Assembly (NCBI GenBank): GCA_030549175.1
Contig: JAUKUA010000001.1
Coordinates: 4,340,001 to 4,404,000, forward strand
Reading direction: 5' to 3'
DNA length: 64,000 nucleotides
From: Lasiosphaeris hirsuta
Lineage: Eukaryota > Ascomycota > Sordariomycetes > Sordariales > Lasiosphaeriaceae
The position numbers and the translations under genes were made by a program. Positions within the stretch are counted from its first letter, which is position 1. The number at the start of each line of letters is the position of its first letter. Under the pieces are notes generated by a model, which was not told the origin of the DNA, did not search any database, and saw nothing but the letters and a program-made list of their open reading frames with translations. Of this stretch, positions 12,573 to 24,442 are shown piece after piece.

Positions 12573-15448
12573 TGGGTACACCAAAATACAACAAGGCTAA
12601 CTTGCTTTCGGGCCGAGTCTTACATGACAAGACACAATTTCCTATTTCACATTTGTTGTTGTTACTCAGCGAGGCGTTATCAGGGAACGGCTAAAAGGCC
12701 GAGACTGCATCATCATTGTCCCTTTTGTACTTTTTTTTTATTAGCGGATTTGATTTGCGACCATCTGACGGCACGGTATGGACATGAACATGGACATGGA
12801 CACGGGAAAGAGGAATATCGGCGTTTGGGAGATGTCTGGCAACGAAACGAGCAAAGAATTGGTTGGCCTGGGCGGTTATTGAAAGGGAAGGAAGGGGAGA
12901 AGGAAGAAGGCCATCTTATTTTTCATATGCCGGTTGCTGTGCTGATCTCTTTGCCTTTTCTCTTTTCGAGACCTCCCCACACAGTCATTCCGTCGATGGC
13001 GAGAGAGCTTTCTACTTGAGTTGGTTGGGTTTCATAACGGATTCTACATAACGCGCCACTTTGTGCTGCTCAGTATTTCCCCCCTAGCATCTCTTTTCGC
13101 TTCTTCAGTTTATTTATTTATCCGGCCAGTTTCGACTCTTGATGTCTTTTGGCGAACAGACCCGTTTCTTGTTGACTATGGGACGGGCTGGCTGGAAGAG
13201 AGCATCGGGTTCATTTACAAAAAAAAATATGAAAGAATAAACGATGATTGGTGTGTTGTGTATATGTTGTCAACGGCGAAGCGATTTTCCGAACTGTGGT
13301 ATTGGCTGAGGAAAATGAGAGTGGGAAGAACAAGCGGCGAGGGGTGCCAATGTATGCGATGAGGCAGGGAAGCAGAGGAGCAGCCGCACATGGTTTAACC
13401 AGGAGGTCAATTATCCAAAGGAGACCTGAATATAAATAATCAGACTGGATTGATGCTTTGCTTATTTTCTTCTTCTTCTTTTCTGTGTCCTGTCCATGGT
13501 GTGCATAGTATGACGGATATGTATTTGCACACGAATTACGTGGTGAGTTCAAGTTTGTGCCGGAGTGTGAGGGCAATCTGAGTTCAGATCCCGGATGCGG
13601 CTCAACACTCGTTGGATTTTGGCACGGCAAGCATTGTGGCTTGTCCTGCTGCATAGGGAAACCCTCTTAATCCCGCCGTGATCGAGACCCGGCTCGGCAG
13701 ATCAGCTGGTTCGTGCGCCGGAACGTGGAAAAAAAAGGCGATGTTCATGAATATCTCGCAGAGTTGTCTGCAATCGCCCGCAGTGGAGTTGCCTGCAAGA
13801 CAAGGAGCAAAATCGGAATCTATCGCCTCGGTGCAGACTGAGCGCAGAATAGATGGATCCAGATCGCATATTAGTGCATGCAAGGGACCACACCAGCACC
13901 CCGAGGAAGCCAGGAAGCACTTCAGATAAGGTACGTTCCCCGCCATCGCCATAGCAGATGCTTGGCACGTGATGAGGGCCTGGCGGCACCACCTTGCGAG
14001 CTCTCCCAACAAGGCAAGTGAGCACGTGTCCACGTGGTCGAAGGACGCACTGCCATTGGTCCGAGTTGGCTGTGAGCGAAGCGCTGCGTTGATCAGCGGA
14101 TTCTGCGGATTCTTCAACTAAGAATGCAAGACCCTCTTTTCACTTTCGTTTCCTTGCATACTCGCCCGGGATGTCCACGTCTGGCTGAACTTGCGCACCT
14201 TGTCCCCTGGCTCCCCGCAATCGACGATGCCGTATCAACGTTGGATGCTGGTTTTTTTTTTTTGCTCGATTTGCTCGGCAGATCCATCGCGAGTGGGCTG
14301 TAGTGACGGGTCCAGCTCTTCGTCTCACGCTTGGCAGCTCAGCCACCCTTCGACCACCGTCCGACTCCTACTGACTCGCTGGGCAGCCAAACGTCTTCGT
14401 CATCCTCGATGGAATATCCCAGAGAGCGTGAGCTATGCAAGCACACCGCCACAATTTTGTGCTTGTTCGTTGTTCATATTGTCTTGAGCTTCTCCCTGTT
14501 ACTTGTCCGATATTCTGGTCGTCGTCGTCTTCACTTGACGACGCCTCTGGTGGCATGCTGTGGTGCTATGCCGAATCCCGGCCGCCGGATACTTTCCACC
14601 CACTGCCTTGCAGAGCAACCGCGGGGGCTCCGGCGCGCTGACATGCTCGCATGCAATGGTGTGTGGTGTGTACATGGATCATGTACACCTCAGTATAGGT
14701 GGAGCTGCGTATGGAGTGAGTGGTGACATGGATGGCGGCCCGTGGAAAAAAAAATTAAAGCTCTCATGCAATGGCGCCAATGGCACCCTCGTCGTGCCAC
14801 CAAAGGAGCCAACTCTACACTAAAGTCTACTTGCTCCCAAGTCGACAAGTACCTTTCCCTTGGGTGGATCGTCGGCCGTACACAGATAGCAGAGAAAGGC
14901 AAACAGCAGAAAATTCCTTTCCACTGATTGGAACGGAACCATTGGAACCCCCATCGCGAACCGATTGGACTTTCCCGTCCTCGGAGTCTCTTGATGCCCC
15001 CTCCATCTCTCATTGTTGCCCTTGTTGTTCTCCATCGCGCCTGCCATTGCTTCTCCGGCTTCCACACCCCCTTACTCCTGGTCACTCTGATCCCTACTTA
15101 TTCTGCTCTTTCTCTCTTTCTCTCTCTCCACATTAGTCTCCGCGATGACATGCTCCTGCCTGCGCCATTGACCGTCGCTTAGAGAGCAGAGACCAGAGGC
15201 CAGAGACCAAGACGCTCAGCGTTTCCCTGTTCAGTTCAGCCCACCTCGGCTCTGTTGAGCTCGAGCTCTGTCCCTCTTTCCCATCCCATCCACTTGAGCT
15301 CTTCCCCCTTCCCCAACTCTTTCTTGTCAATATATCATCCAATCACCCTAACACCCTACAACCCTACAACCCTACAACCCTCCAACCCTACTACCCTATC
15401 CAAGCATCACCGTCCTGCCCTGCGCCAGACGAAACACCAACCGCATCT
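12573..15448. other. Intergenic region, RIM15 3' side to transporter promoter
   Basis: About 2.9 kb with no supported gene. The minus-strand ORF at 13602-14117 (171 codons) has no recognisable domain. The right end is pyrimidine-rich and contains the CCCTACAA tandem block just before the transporter start, consistent with a promoter and leader. Confidence 0.4.
15345..15399 (+). repeat. Short CCCTACAA tandem repeat in transporter leader
   Basis: About six imperfect copies of an eight-base unit (CCCTACAA with CCCTAACA and CCCTCCAA variants) end about 50 bp before the transporter start codon. The unit resembles, but is not, the CCCTAA telomere repeat. It may be a promoter or leader pyrimidine element. 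Confidence 0.75.
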
Positions 15449-17601
15449 ATGGCGGACCGCATCCGTCACCACCGCCATCATGATCCGAGCCCTGGTATGC
15501 TCCCTGTGCCGCATGGCCCCGAGACGGGCGACGAGCATGAACACTACCCCCGGGCAGAGGGCGACCTGACGACAGACCACGAACGCGCCATATTTGCCTA
15601 CTTGACACATCCAGACGATTGCTACACCCCCGATGGCACCTACTGGGCTGACCTGCCCTTGCGCAAGCGCATCACCTTCATCAACGAATCTCAGACTACC
15701 GAGGCCAAGGCAGAGCTCGAGAGCATCAAGAGTATGATGAAGGAAAGCCCGCTCAGCCCGCTATCCTGGTACTTCCGCAACGCCGTCTTGCCTGGCGCTG
15801 GCCTCGGCCTTGAGGGCTACGTCCTTTTCAGCATCGGCAACCTGGAACCCCTCTTCTCCTCGACCTGGCCCCAGTGCTGGAGCAAGGCGGGCACCGAGTG
15901 CAGCCACAACTGGGTCGCGTCCGTCACCTATCTTGAAGTTATCGGCATCATGGTTGGCCAGCTGGCCGTTGGCGTTATCGGTGACTGGATTGGCCGCAGA
16001 TGGGGTCTGATCCAGGACGCCGCCATCATGTTCGTCGGTCTGCTCATGATCACGGCCAGTTGGGGCCTAGACCTCAACGGCTGGGTAATTTGTTATGCCT
16101 GGTCTCTTTTCTTCTATGGTAAGTGACCCTATTGAGTTTGTAGGCGGCTCCCAACTAACTTTCTCGAGGTTTTGGTGTGGGCGGTGAATACCCCATCACA
16201 GCTACATCGTCAATGGAGAACGCTGTCGGCGCCGGAAAGCTCTCTACCCGCGAGGATAGGCTACACCGCGGGCGCAAGGTCACGATGGCCTTCCTCATGC
16301 AGGGCTGGGGCCAGCTGATCAACCAAGTCCTGCTCATCATTCTACTGCTGGCCTTCCACCACGGCAGCGGAGACCCCCCTTACAGCGCGAAAACTGTCCA
16401 ATGGACCTTCCGTCTCTCGTTCTTCATCCCCGCTATCGGGACTGCGTGGCTTGTGTATTACCGCACGTTCAAAATGCCCCATGCCGGCCGGCAACTGGCG
16501 GCCGCCAAGAAGAAGAGCAATGTCACGGGCTACGACGTCGACTCGCTCAAGATGGCCTGCACCTACTTTGGCGGCCGGCTACTTGCCACTGCTGGTGGTT
16601 GGTTTTGCAACGATGTGTTCTTCTACGGCAACAAGCTCTTCCAGAGTCAGTTCATCGCCGTCATCAGCAACAACCCCAAGTCTGTCATGACCACCTGGAC
16701 GTGGAACCTGGTCAATGTTGTCGTCTCCCTTGCCGGGTACTATCTCGCCTCACTCCTTATCGACAATAAGTTCTATGGCCGCAAGATGATGCAGCAGGTC
16801 GGATTTCTGATGTGCTTCATCATGTTTGTGGTGCCGGCCTTTCACTACTACTACTACACCTCGCCAATGGGTGTTCGCTCGTTCCAGGCCATGTACTTTT
16901 TGTCCAGCTTCTTCAACCAGTTCGGCCCCAACAGCGTCACCTTCCTCGTCGCGGGTGAGGTATTTCCGACACCGATCCGCGCTTCTGCCCATGGCTTCAG
17001 CGCCTGTATCGGCAAGGCCGGTGCCCTTCTGGCTTCTGTCTTATACAACTACATTGATACGCAAACCAAGTTCTACGTCGTGCCTTGGTTTGGCTTGGCA
17101 GGCATGATTCTTACCTGGGTCTTCCTACCCGACACCACAGGTCTAGATCTCAAAGAGCAGGAGCGCCGCTGGGAGTACATTCGTGCTGGCCGCAGCGACG
17201 GCTACCACGGAATTGCCATCCACCCAATCCACTTGTCGATGTGGGAACGCTTGATGGGTGTCGGGAAGCACTATGATCCAGAACAAGACCTGAAACAGAA
17301 GATCGATGATATGCGTGATGAGTGGGCCGGCAAGGAACGCATGCGCCTTAACAAGGAGATCGGTGGTGAGCCCGCTGGCACTGAGGACCTCGAGGAAGAG
17401 GACGACTGGAATGAGGCGGTGCATCACTATTTCCGCAACACCACGGCCAATGAGAAGCTGAAGTCTCAAGCCAGGGGTGGCACCTCTGTTGGCACGGGCA
17501 CCAGTTCCGGCGCCGTGTCGGACAGTGACAACGGGAGGCTAAACGAAAAGGCCGTTAACGATAGCCCGACGCCCTCCGGCGAGTCAAGCGGGCACGATTG
17601 A
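15449..17601 (+). CDS. MFS transporter, phosphate/glycerophosphodiester type (Pho84/Git1-like)
   Basis: Predicted 12-helix proton symporter of the plasma membrane, closest in character to fungal inorganic phosphate or glycerophosphoinositol permeases. It has two exons, 15449-16118 and 16169-17601; the 50-bp intron has a GTAAGT donor and CTAACT branch. The protein is about 700 aa. Evidence includes the MFS signature GDWIGRRWGL near residue 175 and FYGFGVGGEYPITATS restored across the splice, a hallmark of the Pho84-like group. FGPNSVTFLVAGEVFPTPIR lies in the second half, matching the family's PxEVFPTxxR helix region. Long hydrophilic ends are present: about 100 residues before the first helix and about 140 after the last, the latter acidic and Ser/Gly-rich. 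The large tails suggest regulated trafficking or turnover. The substrate is inferred from family resemblance only. Confidence 0.85.
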
Positions 17602-18591
17602 TTGACAGATTGATGCTTGGGATCTCCCTTACTGGTCGGAGAAAGGCGTTTTGGTTGCCTCTGGTCGGTCGGCCAGAGGCTGGCGGGCCACTATCTTGCG
17701 ACCCTTTTTCACTTTTCGTAGCTTGGGGCTTGGGTTATTGGCGGTTGGCTTTCTCTTGAGTTTGAGGGACGGACTTGTTTTGAGTTTGAGACCCGGGGGT
17801 TCGGGGCCTTTCGGTGTGTCTTTGCATGGAAATGAGCAAAATTGAATGATATCCCTCTCTGAGCTGTCTGCGATATATGTGCTAAGGGCCTATAAATGTC
17901 AAGGTTCAATCTGATGGTTGAGTGCTTACAAGGACTTGGGATACTGAAATTGGTATGGGTGGTTTTTGGTGTTACACGGAAGCTCTGTACAGCAGGAGAT
18001 GCTATCGACTCACTACCGACCCCGGTTTGGTTATCATGAGGTCGCTGTCGTCAAGATTGCCAGATCCAACGTGGTTTCAGAACCTGAAGGTCCATGACAA
18101 GACTATGCGCAACCATGATTATGGGTGTATTGCAGCATGTTTGTTGTGCTATTCCCCGGATAAACCGCTCAATCCACCGGAAGCAGTGGCGATCCTTCAG
18201 TAGGGAGCAGAGGAATGGGGCAGGCCGTCTTCGATAGGCGCGCTTGGTTCTTGGTTGATGGCTCACCGTTCTACGGCCGCTGTCCAGGTTAGAGAGTGAG
18301 ATCGGCAGTGTTGTACTTAACAGGCTCTGCGTGCGTGGTTTTGGCGAGATTCCCACAGCTAAACGGTAGCAGTGCTGAGTTGTGTTACATCGTGCTTACA
18401 GACCTAGAGACCGAGGACCAGAATGCAAAGCCGAGCAGTCGACTTTAGCAGTTTGAATTGACTCATCTACCTTGGTCAGAGATATCAACGCTCCGCTACT
18501 CACCTTTCTGCCTTATTTACACAACTCCTTTCGCGCCGCAATCGCTGGTACCAAACTAGGTTACAGGGCGTCCCATTACTGCTCAACCTCT
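17602..18591. other. Convergent intergenic region
   Basis: It lies between the 3' ends of the transporter (plus) and the Zn2Cys6 regulator (minus). I see no gene in it; it probably contains both 3' UTRs and terminators. Confidence 0.5.
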
Positions 18592-21346
18592 TCATTCTTC
18601 CATGCCGTAAATGGACCTCGCAACATCCCACTGCCACCCAGCCGCGGCATCAACAGGCTTGAGATCCCGCAGCCAGTCCAGATACAAGCCTACCGTCTCC
18701 CGGGCGTCCATCTCGAAGCTCTCGCCGCACAGGGTGGTGCGGATCCGGCGGAGGATCGGCACCGTGGTGCTCAGGTGCAGCACGACGAGGATGCCAAACA
18801 GATTCTGGGTGAAGAAGAAGAGACACGGCACGAGGCGCTTGCGGGTGCACGTGGGCGACATGGCGATGGGCCACTTGAGGCTGGCCTTGAGGCACTCGGC
18901 GGCGCCGACGGCGTCGTCGTGCGTCATGGCGTCGGGGAAGTGCAGCGCCTTGTAGAGGAAGGGCCGGTGCACCAGGTACTTTGCGTAGTAGTAACGCGAG
19001 CGCAGCACGGCCACCTGGATGTCGAGGCTGTAGGGGTACCGCATCGGCACCGCGTCTAGGTCCGTCGTGAACATGAGCGGCGAGGCGGCCGAGGGCCCGC
19101 CACCACCGCCACCGCTGCCGCCATTGCTACCTCCCCGAGCGTGCGAGCTCGGGAGGCTGGGCGAGATGGGTGTGCTGGACGGGGAGTAGATGGAGGGGCT
19201 GTACATGGTTGACGAGCTCGCGTTGGGGAAGGCGCCTGGGGATTCTTCTTGCCATCGGAGTTGGGCGGGGAGCATGCCGCGCCATTGCTCGAATTGGAGC
19301 GCGTGTTGACGGATTGTCAAGTAGTTGATACCTGTGCCGGTGGATGATGGCCCGAATGGCGATAGTATTGTTGTTAGCGAGGGGGGTATCGCGGTCCCTG
19401 AGAACGGTTAGAACTAGCATGACGGAAAGAGAGGGGCTTGGAGAAACAGGGGAAAAGTGCATACCCTGGCCCATGGCCCCATGGAAGCCAACCAAGAGCC
19501 GCCGTAGGACAATCTGTGAGGCAAAATATTCCTGAAAGTGCGACTCCTGATTGCTGATGTAATCCTCGTCTGAGAAGGGGCCGCTGAAGTCGGGAAGTCC
19601 CACAATGGTTTCCATCTTCTCTAGGCCTGTGAGGGGAAACCCAAACTCGAGATTGAGGCAACTGGCAAGACAGGCGGCGTTAGATGGTTGTGTAGACAGA
19701 ATACTATTTCGGGCCAAAAACGGAGGTATTACGTTTCCATGATGGAACAATGCCAAAAGACTCGCCGGATCAGGTCTGCCCTTGGAGATGATAGCTCGCT
19801 TGGGTTGCTGGGGTCGAATCACATTAGCTCGGGTGCCAAGATCAAAGAGGCGGGTAAATTACCTCGTGATCAAGGCCTGACATGCCAAGGATGCTGATGT
19901 TGCCATTCTCCAAAGATCCTAGGGTCCCATGAGCAACTCGTAAAAGACCAAGTGAGCCGCTGTTCTGGCAGAGGAGACGCACCATCGGATAGAAACTGGT
20001 CCCATAATACATGCTGTGAGTGTCGGTGAGCTGTGCTTGAGGTCAAAGCAGTGTAGCAGGGGCGCGCCTACCTTGCTAGAGCAAATATTTGCACATTTTC
20101 GAGACTACACTCGGTCAGATTAAAGCCCATCCGCCTCCGTGCCTCGTTAAATAAGTCCAGACCGGGAGGGCGATCTTTGGAACCCCCCTTAACGCCACTC
20201 GGCCGACCGTTGTACGCGTGGAGTGGAAGCCCGTCGGAGCCTGACAGGGCAATCTCCCCCAGGGCAAAGACTAGAAAAGCAATAGTGGATGCTATACTTT
20301 GACTGAAGCCTTCGTTGAAGACGGAGGGCATAATGCCAGAGACGAACGAGTGGCGGTCAAGGATCGGATACAATAGATTGAAGCTGCCGAAGTAGGCTTT
20401 GCTTAGCCGCTGCATTGTATCCCAGTTCAGGCTGGCAACTGTGATGGGAGCGGGCGCAGGAGCCGAGGTGTGGACGTTTACAGCAGACCCTTGCCTGAGA
20501 GACGTAAACGTTGTGGTTGTGGGCAGGCCCTGACTTGTTCGGTTCTGGAGGCCCAGCCTATCCCGCTCAACCGCAGACAGATCGAAGCTTGGTGTCTTCG
20601 CCTGGGCAGATGCGAGGAGTTGCTGTATGGCTGGCCAAGCCAGCATTTGGTGGACGGACGAGACATATTTGTAGTGATCCTCGCCGCCCCCCGAGGCACT
20701 TGACACTCCGTGGAGGTGGAAAGCCGAAGCAGGCAGAGGCGGTCCTAGGATTCCCGGGGCAGCCGAGTGGGTAGCGATGGGTGCAAGCGTAGTTGGCTGT
20801 AGCGGAGTGTGGACAGTGTTTGGGGAGGCAAAGGTTCCTCGGAGACTCAGGCTATCGATCTTGCCCTCGAGATTCTTGATGCGATCGAGGATCTCAACCA
20901 ACGTTTTGTCTTTTCTGCAAAGGGCGTTAGAACCGACAAACAAAGCGAGGGCCTGCGAGGGACTGAGATGAAGTAGGTCAGAGGTAGGGGCGGCCTACTT
21001 GGTCGGTTGAGGCTCGCGGTAGTTGCACTCGAGCTTGAACTTTTGGCAAGTGCCGCACTTGGGCCGCTGCTCGTCGCACCTCTGTTTGCGGCTGCGGCAA
21101 GTATCGCAGGCCTGAATCGGGTTAGACGGTAGGAGATGATAGAAGAGACGGGTCAAGCTCAGGGGCAACGAGGAAGTGGAGCTTGATGTGCAAGTTGGGG
21201 GGAGGCTGAGGCTGGGAGGGGCGCGAGCTGGCACTGACCTGGGCAGCGATGGCGCCCCTCTCCTTTCTTAGACTCGCGCCCGACGGGGGAAACGAGGGGC
21301 TGACGTTGGACGCTTGAGTGGCCGGCGTAGCGGGTAGATCGCTCAT
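18592..21346 (-). CDS. Zn(II)2Cys6 transcription factor with fungal middle homology region
   Basis: Nuclear DNA-binding regulator of about 720 aa built from eight exons (minus strand): 21346-21239, 21111-20999, 20914-20072, 20013-19983, 19918-19863, 19807-19733, 19661-19465 and 19331-18592. All junctions keep phase. The first splice joins GAIAAQ to ACDTCRSRKQRCDEQ, giving a complete CX2CX6CX6CX2CX6C zinc cluster at about residues 38-65. A short coiled segment follows (LVEILDRIKNLE). The fungal transcription-factor domain spans the middle: RMGFNLTECSLENVQIFALA, WRMATSASLACQALI, RRVFWHCSIMET, LEFGFPLTGLEK and LTIRQHALQFEQW appear only after splicing. A Ser/Gly-rich linker precedes the C-terminal helical part. 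The 31-nt exon at 19983-20013 is unusually small. The target pathway is unknown. It is convergent with the transporter, so joint control is possible but unproven. Confidence 0.87.
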
Positions 21347-21718
21347 CTTCTCCGGAGGCGGAGCGGGCGGCAAGGCGACTTCCGGATGGATTCCGAGGAT
21401 CCGTCGAGAAAGGGAAGGCTGGATCCTGGTATCCGACACATGGACACATGGGCGTAGGAGAAGGGGAGAAGCGGCACGAGATATTTCACTTGACACGGAC
21501 TGCTTCCACTTGGCAGCCAAGACATGCCCCCACGGAGGGTATAGCAGACAATCGGTAGCAGGCAGTGCGGGGAGGGAGGGAGGGAAGGTCTCCGACTGGG
21601 CTTCAAGGCGCCGCCGGCGGCCCGAAGACCGCGATGAGGCAGGTCAGGGCCGGGGGACACGGGCGCCGATCGAGAAGCGGGCAGCGGGCAGCGGAGAGCG
21701 ACCCTGATGGCGTCGAGG

Positions 21719-21744
21719 GTGTGTGTGCGTGTGTTTGTGTGTGT

Positions 21745-21799
<55 letters not shown>
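21719..21799 (+). repeat. (GT)n microsatellite with GCGCGC core, Z-DNA prone
   Basis: An almost unbroken alternating purine-pyrimidine tract of about 80 bp: mostly GT with a few GCGCGC steps, then an AG-rich tail. It sits about 370 bp upstream of the Zn2Cys6 start codon. Alternating GT/GC of this length is a classical Z-DNA-forming sequence. Confidence 0.95.
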
Positions 21800-22074
21800 C
21801 AGAGAGAGCGAGAGCTGCAGGGTTTCGGGTGGCTCGTTCGAACTGGCACCGGTCGGATGCAGCAGAGAACGCAGACGACAAAAAGGGAAAAGGAAAACGG
21901 GCGGGCAGCTCAGACGGCTTCACCTTGGCCGGGCTGGCACTGATTCTGCAACTGGGTCTGCGACTCTTTTTCCAACATGCTGCCATCTGCCACCAGAAGG
22001 CCAGACAGGAGCCATTGGGAGCCACGGAGCACACTGAGGGCTATCTAGCCCTTGTGAGCCCTTGTGCCGCGACG

Positions 22075-22090
22075 CCCCCCCCCCCCCCCC
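22075..22090 (+). repeat. C16 homopolymer
   Basis: An uninterrupted run of about 16 C. It is one of several G/C homopolymers in the non-coding DNA of this window; the exact length may be uncertain in the assembly. Confidence 0.9.
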
Positions 22091-22686
22091 AGAAGTCGCA
22101 GAACCCCCAGAGAGCTTGGCGAGGGAGCTTGGCCAGGACCTTGGAACGGACGGTTCGCTACGTCATTGAGCATGGGCGGGTTGGAGATGCCGAGATCTTG
22201 TGCTTGTCCAGTAATAAGGCTCGCAGGCCGCATTTGCAGACCGAGGACTGGGCAACGAGCCAGCCTCTGCGCCAGCCTCGGGCCCCTCCTTGATCCCTTG
22301 GTTTCCCCCTTCCTCGTGGACTGCGACATGGGCAGACGGATAGACTGAGACAGCCAGCCGCCCTGTTGTGAAAAAAGCAGAGAAAAATAATAAGCGGAAG
22401 TGGAAACACGAAAACGTCGGCCGTCTGCTAGAGGCTGCAAGGAACGCAGTGCTTCAGCCCTGGGCGAGACATTTACTCAGGGCACTATTCGGACGTGGGA
22501 GACCATGAAACCTACTCCGTAGGGCGCGACTGCCGCAGAATCTCTCGACGACGCGGCGCAAAGAGAAGAAAAATGCATCAAGGGATGCGAGGACTGAGGA
22601 CTGCGCACGCCGATCATTTCTCTAACCGGGCGCCATGGAAGCTGGTCGAAGACTCGAAATGGCCGTTCCTGATTTTCGCTGCATGT

Positions 22687-22798
22687 GTGCTGGTGCTGGT
22701 GCTGGTGCTGGTGCTGGTGCTGGTGCTGGTTGCTGGTTGCTGGTTGCTGGCTGCTGGTTGCTGGCTGCTGGTTGCTGGTTGCTGGTTGCTGGTTGCTG
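22687..22798 (+). repeat. Composite CTGGTG / CTGGTTG minisatellite
   Basis: Seven or so copies of a six-base unit (GTGCTG) run directly into about ten copies of a seven-base unit (GTTGCTG, with GCTGCTG variants). The switch occurs at about 22730 by gain of one T. The array is non-coding; frames through it give only Gln/Thr/Ser- or Gly/Ala-rich repeats. Confidence 0.93.
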
Positions 22799-23655
22799 TC
22801 AAAGCAAGCTTGGCGGTGACCTGAGCGATCCACCTGGGGCATCTTGGTTCCCGTCTTGACACGGGTGGGTTATGCTTGCATCCTTGCACCCTTGCATCGA
22901 CAACTCGGGGCAAATGCAAATGACCTGGAAGAAACAAATTTCCCCATGATTGCCCACAGTTCCCCATCCCCCGTCTCCAAAACCGTCACTGACTTAGATA
23001 AGCAGTCCAGATTGCACCAGAACCAATCAAATTGGGCTTCAAAATAATTCCTCAGAGGAAATGATTCTGCCCATTCAGTTGCACACCTACCTAGAATACT
23101 AGGTCAGTCAGATAAATAAATATTCTTGGATTGCGAATACTCGGATGGCAGAGAAACTCCGGGTCCCTGTTGCAGTCGTCAATGTGTCGGCAGCGATATC
23201 CATTTCCACGAGGCTGACATTGTCGCCATCCTTTCAAAACGGCTCACCTTTTTAACTCCTATGTAGGGTCTAGAGATACCCAAAGTGGTATATGTACAGG
23301 TTTGAGTCGGACTTGGTGAGAAAGAGGCCCCGAAGGCCTCCTCGCATTGACCGCCCCCGACTTTACCCGACATCGTGCCTCGAAAAGGATTCGAGGGAGC
23401 CGGTTTCATCCTTGATCTCATCTAAACCTAGTTATTCGTACCATTGCGCTATTTCTATACACAATGCTGATTTGATTGGATTGGATTCGAGATTGGATTC
23501 GATACAGGGTCCCTGGATTGGCAGGTAGTCAAGCTGACACGAAAACAATTACGCTCGCCTTTTCTATATCAGCATATGTACGGAATATATGAATCACCAA
23601 CCCCCCCAAGCACCTCGAGCTGCCAACTCCAACCCTACAATATCAGACCAACGAA

Positions 23656-24442
23656 ATGAAGGTTCTTGTGCTCGGCTTACCTCGTACTGGCACGCAATGT
23701 AAGACTCCTACCTCTGTCGCCTTAATGCGGCCCTTTCTAACAGACGCCTCAGCGCTTGCCGATGGCCTTGTCCAGCTGGGCATCTCGCCCATCTACCACA
23801 TGCGCGAAGTCGCCAAGAATAAGCATCAGGGCTTATGGGTTGAGGCGCTCAACTCCAAGTTCGAGGGTCTCGGAGAGCCGCTGAAGCGGGAACAGTTTGA
23901 GCGTATTCTAGCTGGCTTCGAGGTTGGTTGTCATCTTTGTAGCGCATTCAGAACACAAGCTGAATGCCTGTGAACCAACGCAGGGCGTTGCCGACTACCC
24001 TGCCGCCATCTTCCCGGCAGAGCTAGTCGAGGCGTATCCCGAGGCCGCCATCATTCTCTCGGTGAGATCCGAAGACAAATGGTTCGATTCCATGATGGCC
24101 ACGCTCGTGCACCTCGAGCAAAACCGAAAGCAGGACCAGCCGGGACCTATGAGCACGCTATCGCGCAAGTATCATCAGCACTGCTGGGGAAGCGATTTTC
24201 CCACGAACGGCCGGGCTTTCTTCAAGGAGCACAATAAACTAGTGAAGGAATTAGGAAAGGGTCGAAAGTTCCTCGAGTGGGAGCCGCAGCAGGGGTGGGC
24301 TCCTCTGTGCGCATTCCTCGGCCTGGATGCTCCTCCCGAAGGCACCCCGTTCCCAAGGAGCGACGACTGGGTCGAGTATAAGAAGAAGGTCGAGGAGGAG
24401 AAGCGGCAGCTTGCTGCATCGGCAGAATCCGCCAAAGCATGA
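23656..24442 (+). CDS. P-loop sulfotransferase-like protein (Sulfotransfer_4 type)
   Basis: Small cytosolic protein of about 226 aa from three exons, 23656-23698, 23744-23922 and 23984-24442; introns are 45 and 61 bp. The N-terminus has the P-loop-like motif GLPRTGTQ, corresponding to the 5'-phosphosulfate-binding loop of sulfotransferases. Splicing then gives QYASALADGLVQLGISPIYH, typical of this fungal family. VRSEDKWFDSM resembles the 3'-phosphate region, and FLEWEPQQGWAPLCAFLGL resembles the C-terminal part. The family is very common in fungi and usually annotated only as a P-loop NTPase or sulfotransferase; the acceptor is unknown. The C-terminus is a charged coiled-coil-like tail (KKKVEEEKRQLAA). 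It lies head-to-head with the Zn2Cys6 gene but 2.3 kb away. Confidence 0.8.

Larger units (their letters stand above)
21347..23655. other. Repeat-rich intergenic region between divergent genes
   Basis: About 2.3 kb between the Zn2Cys6 gene (minus) and the sulfotransferase-like gene (plus). ORFs through it, including 21565-22293, are driven by microsatellites and homopolymers and are not credible genes. It must hold both promoters. The GT tract, a C16 run and the CTGGTG minisatellite lie here. Confidence 0.5.

Noticed and set aside
13602..14117. 171-codon minus-strand ORF
   Set aside because: No recognisable motif, Cys-rich by chance, and no flanking exon with coding character.
15345..15399. 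Internal telomere sequence
   Set aside because: The unit is CCCTACAA, not the TTAGGG-type repeat of filamentous fungi, and it lies in a gene leader.
15449..21346. Secondary-metabolite or nutrient-use cluster made of transporter plus Zn2Cys6 regulator
   Set aside because: No biosynthetic or catabolic enzyme lies between or beside them, and the two genes are convergent.
21565..22293. 242-codon plus-strand ORF
   Set aside because: It runs straight through the GT microsatellite and the C16 run; the protein is repeat-driven.
22687..22798. CRISPR-like repeat array
   Set aside because: Units are 6-7 bp without spacers, and the genome is fungal; it is a minisatellite.
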